Positions 37,763 through 45,895 of a stretch of 64,000 bases of DNA are shown piece by piece. The translations under genes were made by a program, and so were the position numbers. The notes beneath the pieces were generated by a model. That model was given only the letters and a program-made list of their open reading frames with translations. It was not told the DNA's origin and ran no database searches. How positions within the stretch are numbered: the first letter of the stretch is position 1; the number at the start of each line of letters is the position of its first letter. The stretch is from Bacteroides acidifaciens (lineage in GTDB: Bacteria > Bacteroidota > Bacteroidia > Bacteroidales > Bacteroidaceae), in assembly GCF_903181435.1 (NCBI RefSeq), contig NZ_CAEUHO010000001.1, positions 2,418,001 through 2,482,000 of the forward strand, in the 5' to 3' direction.

Positions 37763-37770
37763 TATATTTG
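37763..37770 (+). promoter_or_regulatory. -7 box of nfo
   Basis: TATATTTG matches TAnnTTTG, 28 bases before the nfo ATG. It shows that nfo is transcribed apart from the PUL. Confidence 0.5.
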
Positions 37771-37798
37771 CAGAGTAAAATTAAATAAAGAAGTAACC

Positions 37799-38632
37799 AT
37801 GAAATATATCGGAGCACATGTAAGCGCATCCGGGGGCGTAGAGTTCGCCCCCGTTAATGCGCATGAAATAGGAGCAAATGCTTTTGCGTTATTCACCAAG
37901 AATCAACGCCAATGGGTAAGCAAACCTTTAACAGAAGAAAGTATCAGCCTCTTTAAAGAGAATTGCGAGAAATACGGTTTTCAGCTGGAATATATCCTGC
38001 CACATGACAGTTATCTTATCAACCTGGGACACCCGGAAGAAGAGGGACTTCAAAAAAGCCGTGCCGCTTTTCTGGATGAAATGCAACGTTGCGAACTGCT
38101 TGGATTGAAACTTTTAAATTTCCATCCAGGCAGTTCTCTCAACAAAATTTCAATAGAGGATTGCTTGTCGCTCATCGCAGAAAGTATTAATATCGCTTTA
38201 GAAAAAACAAAAGGCGTAACAGCCGTTATCGAGAACACTGCCGGACAAGGAAGTAATCTAGGTAGCGAATTCTGGCAACTGAAATATATCATCGACCGGG
38301 TAAACGACAAGAGCCGGGTGGGTGTTTGCCTCGATACCTGCCATACTTATACGGCTGGTTATGATATTGTCAATGAATACGATAAGGTATTTGATGAGTT
38401 TGACAAGGAAGTGGGATTCAATTACCTTCGAGGTATGCACTTGAATGATTCAAAAAAAGCACTGGGCACCCATGTAGACCGTCACGATAGTATTGGTGAA
38501 GGGTTGATCGGAAAAGCATTTTTTGAAAGATTGATGCAAGATTCGAGATTCGATAATATGCCGTTGATACTCGAAACACCGGATGAAAGTAAATGGAAAG
38601 AAGAAATTGCATGGCTAAAGAGCATGGAATAA
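37799..38632 (+). CDS. nfo: Endonuclease IV
   Basis: 277-residue AP endonuclease of the Nfo family. The TIM barrel carries the zinc ligands in [50 protein letters not shown] and ILETPDE. It cuts the backbone 5' of abasic sites in base excision repair and is cytoplasmic. Full length for the family; starts ATGAAATATATC without a clear Shine-Dalgarno, usual in Bacteroides. It is a single gene with its own promoter. Confidence 0.93.
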   Translation: MKYIGAHVSASGGVEFAPVNAHEIGANAFALFTKNQRQWVSKPLTEESISLFKENCEKYGFQLEYILPHDSYLINLGHPEEEGLQKSRAAFLDEMQRCELLGLKLLNFHPGSSLNKISIEDCLSLIAESINIALEKTKGVTAVIENTAGQGSNLGSEFWQLKYIIDRVNDKSRVGVCLDTCHTYTAGYDIVNEYDKVFDEFDKEVGFNYLRGMHLNDSKKALGTHVDRHDSIGEGLIGKAFFERLMQDSRFDNMPLILETPDESKWKEEIAWLKSME

Positions 38633-38746
38633 TTATGGTATTGCCTACTAATTAATTAGAAGTTCGACCCATTAACGGAATTAACTTATTATTGCACGGT
38701 CATGAACTGTTTTAGCCTATTCTGACAAGGGTATATTCTCACTGCT

Positions 38747-38808
38747 ATGAGAACTTTTTCTCATTGCAGTGAGTATTTTTTCTCATTACTATGAGTATTT
38801 TTTCTCAT
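38747..38808. repeat. 22-bp-period tandem mini-hairpin repeat
   Basis: Three near-identical 18-base units begin at 38747, 38769 and 38791, exactly 22 bases apart: ATGAGAACTTTTTCTCAT, GTGAGTATTTTTTCTCAT and ATGAGTATTTTTTCTCAT. Each pairs its own ends (ATGAG / CTCAT) around a T-rich loop. Weaker relics fit the same spacing at 38725 and 38813. The array sits between convergent nfo and the ClC gene. Confidence 0.75.
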
Positions 38809-38913
38809 AGGAATAAGTATAGTTGAGAATATTTACGGAAGTTTTTTTTTGAACTATAATTGTATGAGTTTACCTCATTTCCGCATCGAAATGAATTTAT
38901 TCTGCCAACACGC

Positions 38914-40485
38914 TCAATAAATATTCGCCATACTCACTAAAGGTTCATACAGTTTCTCTATATCCTGTGAGTCCATTTCTATTTGAACCTGATCTCCAGG
39001 CATTAATTTCTGTCCTTTGGGAGACCAATTCTTACGGTCACGATGCACATTTATAATTACGCAACGTTCCGGTAAACGAAGTTCATCCACCATCTTGCCA
39101 TCTAAATAAGACCCGCTCATTACTTCTACAGACAATGTATAACGGGGCTCTTCCTTAAAGGCAGGTGAATGAATCATATCTTCATATAAAATAACATTGA
39201 ACGGTTTTATCTGAAGCATTTCCGTAAAGTAATAGGTTAATCCACCTACAACAATGGAAGGATAAAAGACTTCCAAATGTCCCGTAATCTCGGTTATTAA
39301 GACAATAGCCGTCAGAGGTGTACGAATGACTGCTACAAGAAATGCCGACATACAAATCAACATGATATAACTGATATTCTCATAAGCAATCATACCCTGT
39401 TGAACCATAATCAATCCGACGATTTGCCCCAAAAGTCCTCCCGTCACCAGCGTAGGGATAAAACTTCCTCCCGGTAAACCCGAAGAAAAAGAAAAGGTGC
39501 TAAAAACGAAATGCAGCAACATCATGCCGACAATCCAAAGAATATGTGTATCCGGATGCATGGCCTGTGATAGCAAGAACTGTTCCCCTCCTCCCGTCAG
39601 ATTAAACTCGGCCATAGAAATCAAAAAAGCAATAAAAAGCAAATACAGCATCTTCACGTATTCAGGATGCTTAATAGCGGGATAAATACGTTTCATCTGA
39701 AGAGTAGTGACAGAAAAGAATTTTTCAAAAACAGAAACTACTGCCGCCAACAAAAGAAACAGTTTCACCTGCCCCCAAAAAGTCATTCCAGGCACAATGG
39801 CATCAATATGATAATAAGGATTGATAGGGAAAATCCAACTGGCAACCCCGCCTGCCACAACTCCTGCCAAAAGCGTGGTAATGGCTGTTTTAGGTGCATC
39901 GAACCGCTCGATAGATTCGATAACCAACAATGAGGAAGCTAATGGGGCAGCAAAAGCAGCCGCCAATCCGGCGCCGGCACCGGCAGACAATAATTGTTTC
40001 CGTTCGCCACTAAGCACCCTCCCCCATTTTGATACCAAATATCCGACATACGAACCTATCTGTACGGAAGGTCCTTCACGCCCCAAAGACAATCCGGTAC
40101 TTAATGCAAGTATCCCACCCACAAACTTCGCAACCAATTCCAGAAAAGGATGCTTATAATCAATCCTCCCATTAATAACTCCACGTGTTTGCGGAATCCC
40201 CCCGCCGGTAATAAGCGGCATTTTCTTCACCAACCAGGATACGAATACAAGTATTCCCCACATCAACAGGAAAAGAGGGATATACCAATACCACTTGGGA
40301 TGAGAATCAAAAAAATCATGGCGGAGATTAAAGAAGAACTGTAACAGGTAATGATAAGGCACGGCAACAAGCCCCGTCAGTAATCCTACGAAGATACTGA
40401 CAAAGTAAAGTCGTGCATCAATCAACTTCAGTTTAAAAATGCGCCAATGGTCCTTATCTTTTATCTTTTTTATCAGTCGAAACAT
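38914..40485 (-). CDS. ClC-family chloride channel/transporter with RCK-C domain
   Basis: 523-residue membrane protein. ClC motifs are present in order: TGGGIPQTRG (about 92-101), GREGPS with the gating glutamate E137, and GLPGGSFIPT (about 330-340). The C-terminal about 90 residues (YTLSVEVMSG to the end) form a TrkA-C-like cytoplasmic domain. It exchanges Cl- for H+ or conducts Cl- in the inner membrane. It starts at the ATG at 40485 and stands alone, converging on nfo. Confidence 0.88.
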   Translation of the reverse strand: MFRLIKKIKDKDHWRIFKLKLIDARLYFVSIFVGLLTGLVAVPYHYLLQFFFNLRHDFFDSHPKWYWYIPLFLLMWGILVFVSWLVKKMPLITGGGIPQTRGVINGRIDYKHPFLELVAKFVGGILALSTGLSLGREGPSVQIGSYVGYLVSKWGRVLSGERKQLLSAGAGAGLAAAFAAPLASSLLVIESIERFDAPKTAITTLLAGVVAGGVASWIFPINPYYHIDAIVPGMTFWGQVKLFLLLAAVVSVFEKFFSVTTLQMKRIYPAIKHPEYVKMLYLLFIAFLISMAEFNLTGGGEQFLLSQAMHPDTHILWIVGMMLLHFVFSTFSFSSGLPGGSFIPTLVTGGLLGQIVGLIMVQQGMIAYENISYIMLICMSAFLVAVIRTPLTAIVLITEITGHLEVFYPSIVVGGLTYYFTEMLQIKPFNVILYEDMIHSPAFKEEPRYTLSVEVMSGSYLDGKMVDELRLPERCVIINVHRDRKNWSPKGQKLMPGDQVQIEMDSQDIEKLYEPLVSMANIY

Positions 40486-40574
40486 TCAGCCAGCCTTACA
40501 TTGTTTTATACGTAGGACATACAACAATCAAAACCTAGCTGCGGTTTTCAAACTCATGAAGATTTAATTTCTAA

Positions 40575-40844
40575 TTATCTTCCCATCATATTCAGACGAA
40601 GTATAGCGTGTACCATAAAGTCAGAACCTAGTGCATTATAATCCGTGTCACGAATGGCACTATCCGGTAAAGCCAAAAGCCGGACCGTAGCAAACGGTAC
40701 CGGCTGATTGGTTTCAGTATCAATCACACGACCGGAAAAACGCTCTTTGCCGGACTGAGCAAAAACAGTCAAACTTATCAGTAACAAGACATAACAAGTA
40801 ATCAAACGGTACTGAAAAGAATAAATATGGCTGCCTATGTTCAA
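40575..40844 (-). pseudogene. Internally deleted outer-membrane receptor-like protein
   Basis: 89 codons: a signal peptide (LISLTVFAQ), then GRVIDTETNQPVPFATVRLLALPDS, the start of the carboxypeptidase-regulatory-like domain of an outer-membrane barrel protein. The frame then switches to DFMVHAILRLNMMGR and stops, which reads like the last strand of such a barrel. The hundreds of residues expected between are gone. It looks like an in-frame deletion that joined the first and last parts of a gene of about 2.5 kb. It is last in the ECF sigma cluster, where a signalling or stress receptor would fit. Confidence 0.5.
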
Positions 40845-40876
40845 ATTGTGTTGATTTAGTAAAATAAAACTAATCT

Positions 40877-41440
40877 TTATTTCGGGGCTTGACGCGGAGC
40901 ACGATCTTTTTGTCCCTGACGGTGTCCCTGTCCCGGTTTCTGACCTTTTCTGCGATCAAATTCTTTTCTGAATTTATTAGCATTCATCTTTTCCTGCTGA
41001 TAAATCTTCAAAATCTGCTTCTGCGAAAGTATCTTGCTGAATTCATTGTAATACTTTTCACGAATATCCAGTATTTTACGACTTTGAGTAAACTGGTTCC
41101 GCAACATGGTAGCAATCTCATCGTCAGTCATGGACGGACGTTCTTTCTTTGCATTAGCGTCTGTGCCTTGTGCTTTAGTTTTCTCTGTTCTCGCCTTATG
41201 AGTCATCACACGACATTCACGCAATTCTTTCAGATACTTCTCGTATACCGGAGTAAATTTAGCTGCCGTTGCATCATCCAACATCAACGTATTTACTATT
41301 TGTTTAGTCTGCATCTGCACCATTTGTTCTGGTGTAGGGCGCTGTTTTTTTTGTTTGTTATCCGTATTCTGTGCAGACAAAGTCATCTGGCTTCCCATCA
41401 GGAGAACAGTCATAATTACATAAATAAATTTAGTCTTCAT
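40877..41440 (-). CDS. Periplasmic Spy/CpxP-like protein
   Basis: 187 residues with a signal peptide (IMTVLLMG... LSAQ). The mature part is charged and helical, with DDATAAKFTPVYEKYLKEL and SQKQILKIYQQEK, similar to Spy/CpxP-like helical hairpins, and ends in a basic Gly/Gln/Arg tail (GQKPGQGHRQGQKDR). Likely a periplasmic envelope-stress protein under the ECF sigma factor two genes upstream. The longer frame starts with GTG at 41449; the ATG at 41440 is chosen as it gives a normal signal peptide. Confidence 0.6.
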   Translation of the reverse strand: MKTKFIYVIMTVLLMGSQMTLSAQNTDNKQKKQRPTPEQMVQMQTKQIVNTLMLDDATAAKFTPVYEKYLKELRECRVMTHKARTEKTKAQGTDANAKKERPSMTDDEIATMLRNQFTQSRKILDIREKYYNEFSKILSQKQILKIYQQEKMNANKFRKEFDRRKGQKPGQGHRQGQKDRAPRQAPK

Positions 41441-41473
41441 AATCTTCACGTTTAAAATAATTAATTGAGTTAC

Positions 41474-41818
41474 TTAATTCAAAAATATATCATTTTCAGA
41501 GAAGCTGACGAGCTCTTCCAACTCCTCATCTGATAGTTCTTTAATCCATTTATCTACCGGTTCTGTACCATTGGCTAATACTTTCGAAGAAGATGTTGTC
41601 ACCTCATCTGACTGTCGCAAAGACGGAACAAACAGAAATCCGACCCATACGGCTGCTATGGTAATCACCGTAGAAATAATCAGCTTCGCATGAGACTTCC
41701 GCTGTTGCTTCACTCCGGCACGTTCCATCACCTTTCGTTGCACGTCCTCGAAGAATCCATCGGGGGTACGGTAAGGTGTCCGCTTTCCAATATCGTCAAA
41801 ATCAAAATCCTTTTTCAT
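41474..41818 (-). CDS. Anti-sigma-factor-like membrane protein
   Basis: 114 residues. A cytoplasmic N-terminus with the phrase RTPYRTPDGFFEDVQRKVMER, one membrane helix (LIISTVITIAAVWVGFLFVP, about 47-66) and a short periplasmic acidic tail (ELSDEELEELVSF). It lies four bases after the ECF sigma gene, so by place and topology it likely holds the sigma factor at the membrane. It lacks a recognisable zinc anti-sigma motif. Confidence 0.6.
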   Translation of the reverse strand: MKKDFDFDDIGKRTPYRTPDGFFEDVQRKVMERAGVKQQRKSHAKLIISTVITIAAVWVGFLFVPSLRQSDEVTTSSSKVLANGTEPVDKWIKELSDEELEELVSFSENDIFLN

Positions 41819-41822
41819 CGTT

Positions 41823-42362
41823 CTATCTGTTTAATATATATTCCTTTATCTTCTCTTTCGCATAGTGGTAATTCACTTTTAGTGTATCCACTTTACTATC
41901 CAGTACACGGGCGATCTCTTCATATTCAAGTTCATCGTAATAACGCAAGTTGAATACCAGCCGTTGCTTTTCCGGCAGACTTAAAATAGCTTCCTGAAAC
42001 TTTACTGCCAGTTCATTCTCATAATCAATGTAATCGGAAGCCTTCAACTTGCCCATCAACTCTTCCTGAACATCTTCCGCGGAAACAACTCCTTCATCTT
42101 TACGTCCGTTGAGCAAGCGTAAACTCTCATTCGTCGCAATCCGGTAAATCCAGGTTGACAGTGAACTTTCTTCGCGAAACTGATCGATATGCCGGAATAT
42201 CCGGATAAAGACTTCCTGAAGCACATCTTCCGCATCTTCATGAGATACAACTAGTCTACGGATATAATTATATATCGGCACCTGAAAAGAGTCCATCAGC
42301 ATCTTGAATCCCCGTTCGCGATTCGAAGCACAAGCTTCACGAATTTTATTCTCGTTTATCAT
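41823..42362 (-). CDS. ECF RNA polymerase sigma factor
   Basis: 179-residue sigma-70 family protein of the ECF type. Region 2 includes YNYIRRLVVSHEDAEDVLQEVFIRIF (about 32-57), and region 4 is LPEKQRLVFNLRYYDELEYEEIARVL (about 130-155). The ATG at 42362 is preferred over a TTG one codon upstream. With the following anti-sigma-like, Spy-like and receptor-remnant genes it forms a stress-type operon on the minus strand. Confidence 0.85.
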   Translation of the reverse strand: MINENKIREACASNRERGFKMLMDSFQVPIYNYIRRLVVSHEDAEDVLQEVFIRIFRHIDQFREESSLSTWIYRIATNESLRLLNGRKDEGVVSAEDVQEELMGKLKASDYIDYENELAVKFQEAILSLPEKQRLVFNLRYYDELEYEEIARVLDSKVDTLKVNYHYAKEKIKEYILNR

Positions 42363-42539
42363 CAATTCTTTTTCTAAGCTTTATTAGTTAGAACGCGGAA
42401 GGCAGGTGAAGTTAAATATGTGATTTGGTATTTTGCTTTTATTAACAAGAGAGGGAGAACTGGCGGAAATCATTGTTGGTATATACAATAGGTATAAACA
42501 CATGATTCCTGATGACGTTTTGATGAAGGTAGAAAGTTA

Positions 42540-42616
42540 TAGTGACGGTATCCGGCAAAGATGGTGACGGTATCGTTGTCCTATACCGTCACCATCCCGA
42601 GCATATACCGTCACTA
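42540..42616. repeat. Nested inverted repeat with four GTGACGGTAT units
   Basis: Outer arms (42540-42551 / 42605-42616, 12 bp) and inner arms (42560-42573 / 42583-42596, 14 bp) are both perfect and nested. Each arm carries GTGACGGTAT or its complement, so the unit occurs four times in 77 bases. The element sits in the gap between the ECF sigma gene and the DUF4250 gene, both on the minus strand; it is downstream of DUF4250 and upstream of the sigma gene. It could be an operator, a terminator or a dispersed repeat. Confidence 0.65.
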
Positions 42617-42664
42617 TGTTTTTAGTAGAAATATTTTATTTATAAGTTGTAAACAAGGAAATGA

Positions 42665-42841
42665 TTACCAGAACTTATTGTGTTCCGCACTATATTCAAA
42701 ACCTGCGGCTTTCAACTGATTCACTAATTCATCTTTGTTCACATTCATATCTTCACAAAGTTCGTCAAGTGAAGAATAGCAATCGCGTAACTTCATATTG
42801 ATGACGCTGAACAACATCATCGGATCTTTCGGTAATTCCAT
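42665..42841 (-). CDS. DUF4250 domain protein
   Basis: 58-residue protein MELPKDPMMLFSVINMKLRD... ending EYSAEHNKFW, matching the small DUF4250 family (about 60 residues, conserved PKDPxMLxSxxNxKLRD). Function unknown. The frame extends upstream, but a -7 box at 42874-42867 lies just ahead of the ATG at 42841, so the short start is right. Confidence 0.8.
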   Translation of the reverse strand: MELPKDPMMLFSVINMKLRDCYSSLDELCEDMNVNKDELVNQLKAAGFEYSAEHNKFW

Positions 42842-42866
42842 AACATACAATCTTTTAAACCGAGTG

Positions 42867-42874
42867 CAAAGATA
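42867..42874 (-). promoter_or_regulatory. -7 box of the DUF4250 gene
   Basis: TATCTTTG on the minus strand matches TAnnTTTG, 25 bases before the ATG at 42841. Confidence 0.5.
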
Positions 42875-43132
42875 CAGCAATCTCGTTGAATGGCAAAACA
42901 ATTCCATCAGATTTCCGACGAAGTACAGGTGGCATACGATAGTACCAGTATACAAACCTATACCAATTCATACACCTCCAAAACCAACATCATACAGCTG
43001 GATAAAGAACAGAAACTAGTCAAAACAAAAGGATACGCCCAAACTAAAGTCTTAAAACACCAAACTATAATCTGTATTCATTTGTTACTAATATAAATAT
43101 AGAAGAAAAAACAATTTAAAGTTTTTACACTT

Positions 43133-43780
43133 ATGAAAAATTCTTTTTTTAGCCGGTTTACTCCAAAGGAACCCAAATTTTTCCCATTACTGAAACAACT
43201 TTCAGAAGTGCTTTGTGAGGCATCCGTTGTTTTAACAGAAAGCTTGCAACATGACTCACCAACAGAACGTGCAGATTACTACAAGAAAATCAAAGAGCTG
43301 GAACGTGAAGGGGACAAACTAACGCATCGAATTTTTGATGAATTGGGCACCACATTCATCACTCCTTTCGACCGTGAAGATATTCATGACTTAGCTTCCT
43401 GTATGGATGATGTTATCGACGGAATAAATAGTTGCGCCAAACGAATCTCTATTTACAATCCCCGTCCTATCTTAGAAAATGGCAAAGAATTGAGCCGTTT
43501 AATTCAGGAAGAAGCGGTCTACATCCGTAAAGCCATGGACGAACTTGAAACATTCCGCAAGAAACCGACTCTCCTCCGGGAATATTGCTCAAGATTACAT
43601 GAAATCGAGAATCAGGCAGATGACGTATATGAATTCTTTATCACCAGGCTATTTGAAGAAGAAAAAGACTGCATTGAACTGATAAAGATCAAGGAAATCA
43701 TGCATGAACTGGAGAAAACGATCGATGCCGCAGAACGTGTAGGCAAGATTCTGAAAAACCTGATTGTAAAGTATGCATAA
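43133..43780 (+). CDS. DUF47/PhoU-like phosphate transport accessory protein
   Basis: 215-residue helical protein of the DUF47 (PhoU_div) family. It shows the paired metal-binding motifs IKELEREGDKLTHRIF and LHEIENQADDVYEFF, and DREDIHDLASCMDDVIDGI. It sits 15 bases before a PiT transporter gene, the usual pairing, and probably tunes that transporter. Cytoplasmic. Confidence 0.88.
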   Translation: MKNSFFSRFTPKEPKFFPLLKQLSEVLCEASVVLTESLQHDSPTERADYYKKIKELEREGDKLTHRIFDELGTTFITPFDREDIHDLASCMDDVIDGINSCAKRISIYNPRPILENGKELSRLIQEEAVYIRKAMDELETFRKKPTLLREYCSRLHEIENQADDVYEFFITRLFEEEKDCIELIKIKEIMHELEKTIDAAERVGKILKNLIVKYA

Positions 43781-43795
43781 AGTAAGCCGGAACAC

Positions 43796-44812
43796 ATGGA
43801 ACTATTAGTGACTATCATTATTCTGGCTCTGATATTTGATTATATCAACGGCTTTCACGATGCAGCAAATTCAATAGCTACAATCGTATCTACCAGGGTG
43901 CTTACCCCCTTTCAAGCTGTACTATGGGCTGCTTTCTTCAATTTCGTTGCTTTTTTCATTGCCAAATACATCATAGGCGGATTCGGTATTGCCAATACAG
44001 TATCCAAAACGGTGGTAGAACAATATATCACTTTACCCATTATATTGGCAGGAGTCATAGCAGCCATCACCTGGAACCTGGTAACATGGTGGAAAGGTAT
44101 CCCGTCTTCATCTTCACATACGCTTATCGGAGGATTTGCAGGAGCTGCTATTATGGCAAACGGGGTTGAAGCAATTCAACTTAATATCATTCTTAAAATT
44201 GCAGCTTTCATCTTTCTGGCTCCTTTTATCGGAATGGTGATTGCCTTCGTTTTCACTCTGTTTGTGCTTTATATCTGCCGACGCGCACATCCTCATACAG
44301 CTGAAGTCTGGTTTAAGAGGTTACAGCTCGTTTCTTCCGCCCTCTTCAGCGTAGGACATGGTTTGAATGATTCACAAAAAGTAATGGGTATTATTGCCGC
44401 TGCCATGATAGCCGCTCATTCTATGGGATTGGGCATGGGTATCAACAGCATCAATGACCTTCCCGACTGGGTCGCTTTTTCGTGCTTCACCGCCATCTCA
44501 CTCGGCACCATGTCCGGAGGTTGGAAAATAGTAAAGACAATGGGAACCAAAATCACCAAAGTAACCCCATTGGAAGGAGTAATTGCCGAAACAGCCGGTG
44601 CTTTCACTCTCTACATTACGGAAATGCTGAAAATCCCCGTTAGTACCACGCATACTATCACAGGTGCAATCATCGGAGTAGGTGCAACCAAACGCCTCTC
44701 TGCCGTTCGCTGGGGAATAACAAAAAGTCTCATGACTGCCTGGATTCTTACAATTCCGGTCAGTGGACTCTTAGCAGCAGCTATCTATTATATTGTTTCC
44801 CTCTTTTTGTAG
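43796..44812 (+). CDS. pit: PiT-family inorganic phosphate transporter
   Basis: 338-residue membrane protein of the PiT family. Both inverted signature repeats are clear: YINGFHDAANSIATIVSTR (about 18-36) and SHGLNDSQ-type GHGLNDSQKVMGI (about 185-197), with SSSHTLIGG and STTHTITGA. It carries phosphate with H+ or Na+. It is in an operon with the DUF47 gene and is followed by a hairpin terminator. Confidence 0.92.
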   Translation: MELLVTIIILALIFDYINGFHDAANSIATIVSTRVLTPFQAVLWAAFFNFVAFFIAKYIIGGFGIANTVSKTVVEQYITLPIILAGVIAAITWNLVTWWKGIPSSSSHTLIGGFAGAAIMANGVEAIQLNIILKIAAFIFLAPFIGMVIAFVFTLFVLYICRRAHPHTAEVWFKRLQLVSSALFSVGHGLNDSQKVMGIIAAAMIAAHSMGLGMGINSINDLPDWVAFSCFTAISLGTMSGGWKIVKTMGTKITKVTPLEGVIAETAGAFTLYITEMLKIPVSTTHTITGAIIGVGATKRLSAVRWGITKSLMTAWILTIPVSGLLAAAIYYIVSLFL

Positions 44813-44857
44813 AGGAAAACAATATAATGAACAATTGACTGCCGACACTCTCGCAAA

Positions 44858-44897
44858 AGAAAAGAGCTGAACATCCATGTCCCCTTGGCTCTTTTCT
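44858..44897 (+). terminator. Hairpin terminator after pit
   Basis: Ten-bp perfect stem AGAAAAGAGC / GCTCTTTTCT with a 20-base loop, 46 bases after the pit stop. It overlaps the first codons of the antiporter remnant that follows. Confidence 0.6.
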
Positions 44898-45538
44898 GTC
44901 TAACTATCAGGACTATAATTATCACTACTTTCACGACTCCTTATTTTATCCGTTTGACCAATCCTTTTGTCAAATGGCTTTACAAAATATTACCCACTAA
45001 AGTACGGGAGACGTTAGATCGTTATGCTTCCGGCAAGAAGACCGTGAACCACGATAGTGACTGGAAGAAATTACTAAAAAACATGATTGGCAGGGTTATT
45101 ATTTATAGCGTACTGCTCACTGCTATCTGACTGCTGTCTATACAAATCATTTATCCCGCCATCAGTGAAATGTTTGCTCCTGCTACCTTATGGATTAAGC
45201 CAGTGATGTGTCTGAGTACCCTTTTGCTTATGACTCCTTCTTTGTGAGCACTCACCTCCAACAAATATAACTCTTCCGAATTATCCCTGAAGCTATGAAG
45301 AGATGAGAATTACAATCACGGACGACTGGTTTCTCTCGCCCTAGACCGGGTATCTATTGCTCTTTTTACCACTAGCGTAGTTATCAGCTATTTCAAGCTA
45401 AACTGGGGAATAAGTGTGATTATTGCCATAACTGCTGTGGCATTGATTCTTATTCTTAGAGAAGACCTCACGCAATATTCACGATTGGAAACGAGATTCC
45501 TAGTCAATCTTAACCGACGAATAGCTTCGAGGTTATAA
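44882..45538 (+). pseudogene. Decayed cation:proton antiporter (C-terminal part)
   Basis: One continuous frame reads an antiporter C-terminal region: FTTPYFIRLTNPFVKWLYK, ILPTKVRETLDRY, then MIGRVIIYSVLLT, NYNHGRLVSLALDRV and LREDLTQYSRLETRFLVNLNRR, ending TAA at 45536-45538. Three in-frame TGA codons (45128-45130, 45245-45247, 45296-45298) interrupt it. There is no frameshift. The N-terminal transmembrane half is missing and the pit terminator takes its place, so this is a truncated pseudogene of a CPA2/NhaP-like antiporter. Confidence 0.7.
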
Positions 45539-45895
45539 TGCCACATACTGTAACAAAGTCAGGGGTCGGTCGAATAAAACACATTACATATAAAACAAAA
45601 GAGAGCTGTAAACATTTAAGCTACAGCTCTCTTATTTTGATTTATTGTATATTTAGCGATCTTTACTTCACTTCCTCAAAATCAACGTGATATATCTATC
45701 AGCGACTTGCGTACACGTGTTGCAAATATAACGCAAATCTGAAAATAAGCATTCATAAGCAACAACAGCTCTTGCTCACAAAAGTACGATTTTTATCCAT
45801 AAATAACGAGATGTAAACGCATAAAAATCAAAAAAGAACAGAAAACTATCCCCTTTATTCTATTTGTGAATGATGTATTATGACAAGCTTGCTAT
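45539..45895. other. Gene-free junction between core genes and accessory island
   Basis: 357 bases with no plausible gene. It holds a strong hairpin (45600-45632). On the minus strand the eight-residue phrase HVDFEEVK with stop (45665-45691) looks like the end of a vanished gene, but it is too short to name. The remainder is AT-rich. The left border of the accessory island probably lies here, though no repeat matching a right end is visible. Confidence 0.4.
45600..45632. terminator. Bidirectional hairpin terminator
   Basis: Perfect 11-bp stem AGAGAGCTGTA / TACAGCTCTCT with an 11-base loop, preceded by A-rich and followed by T-rich sequence, so it can stop transcripts from either side. Confidence 0.75.

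Noticed and set aside
38725..38830. CRISPR array
   Set aside because: Units are self-complementary, T-rich and separated by only four bases; there are no spacers and no cas genes.
44882..45538. TGA recoding or selenoprotein
   Set aside because: The N-terminal half of the antiporter is missing and no SECIS-like need is apparent; simple pseudogene decay explains the stops.
45665..45691. C-terminal scrap reading HVDFEEVK on the minus strand
   Set aside because: Only eight residues before the stop, with stop codons close upstream; too short to support as a gene remnant.
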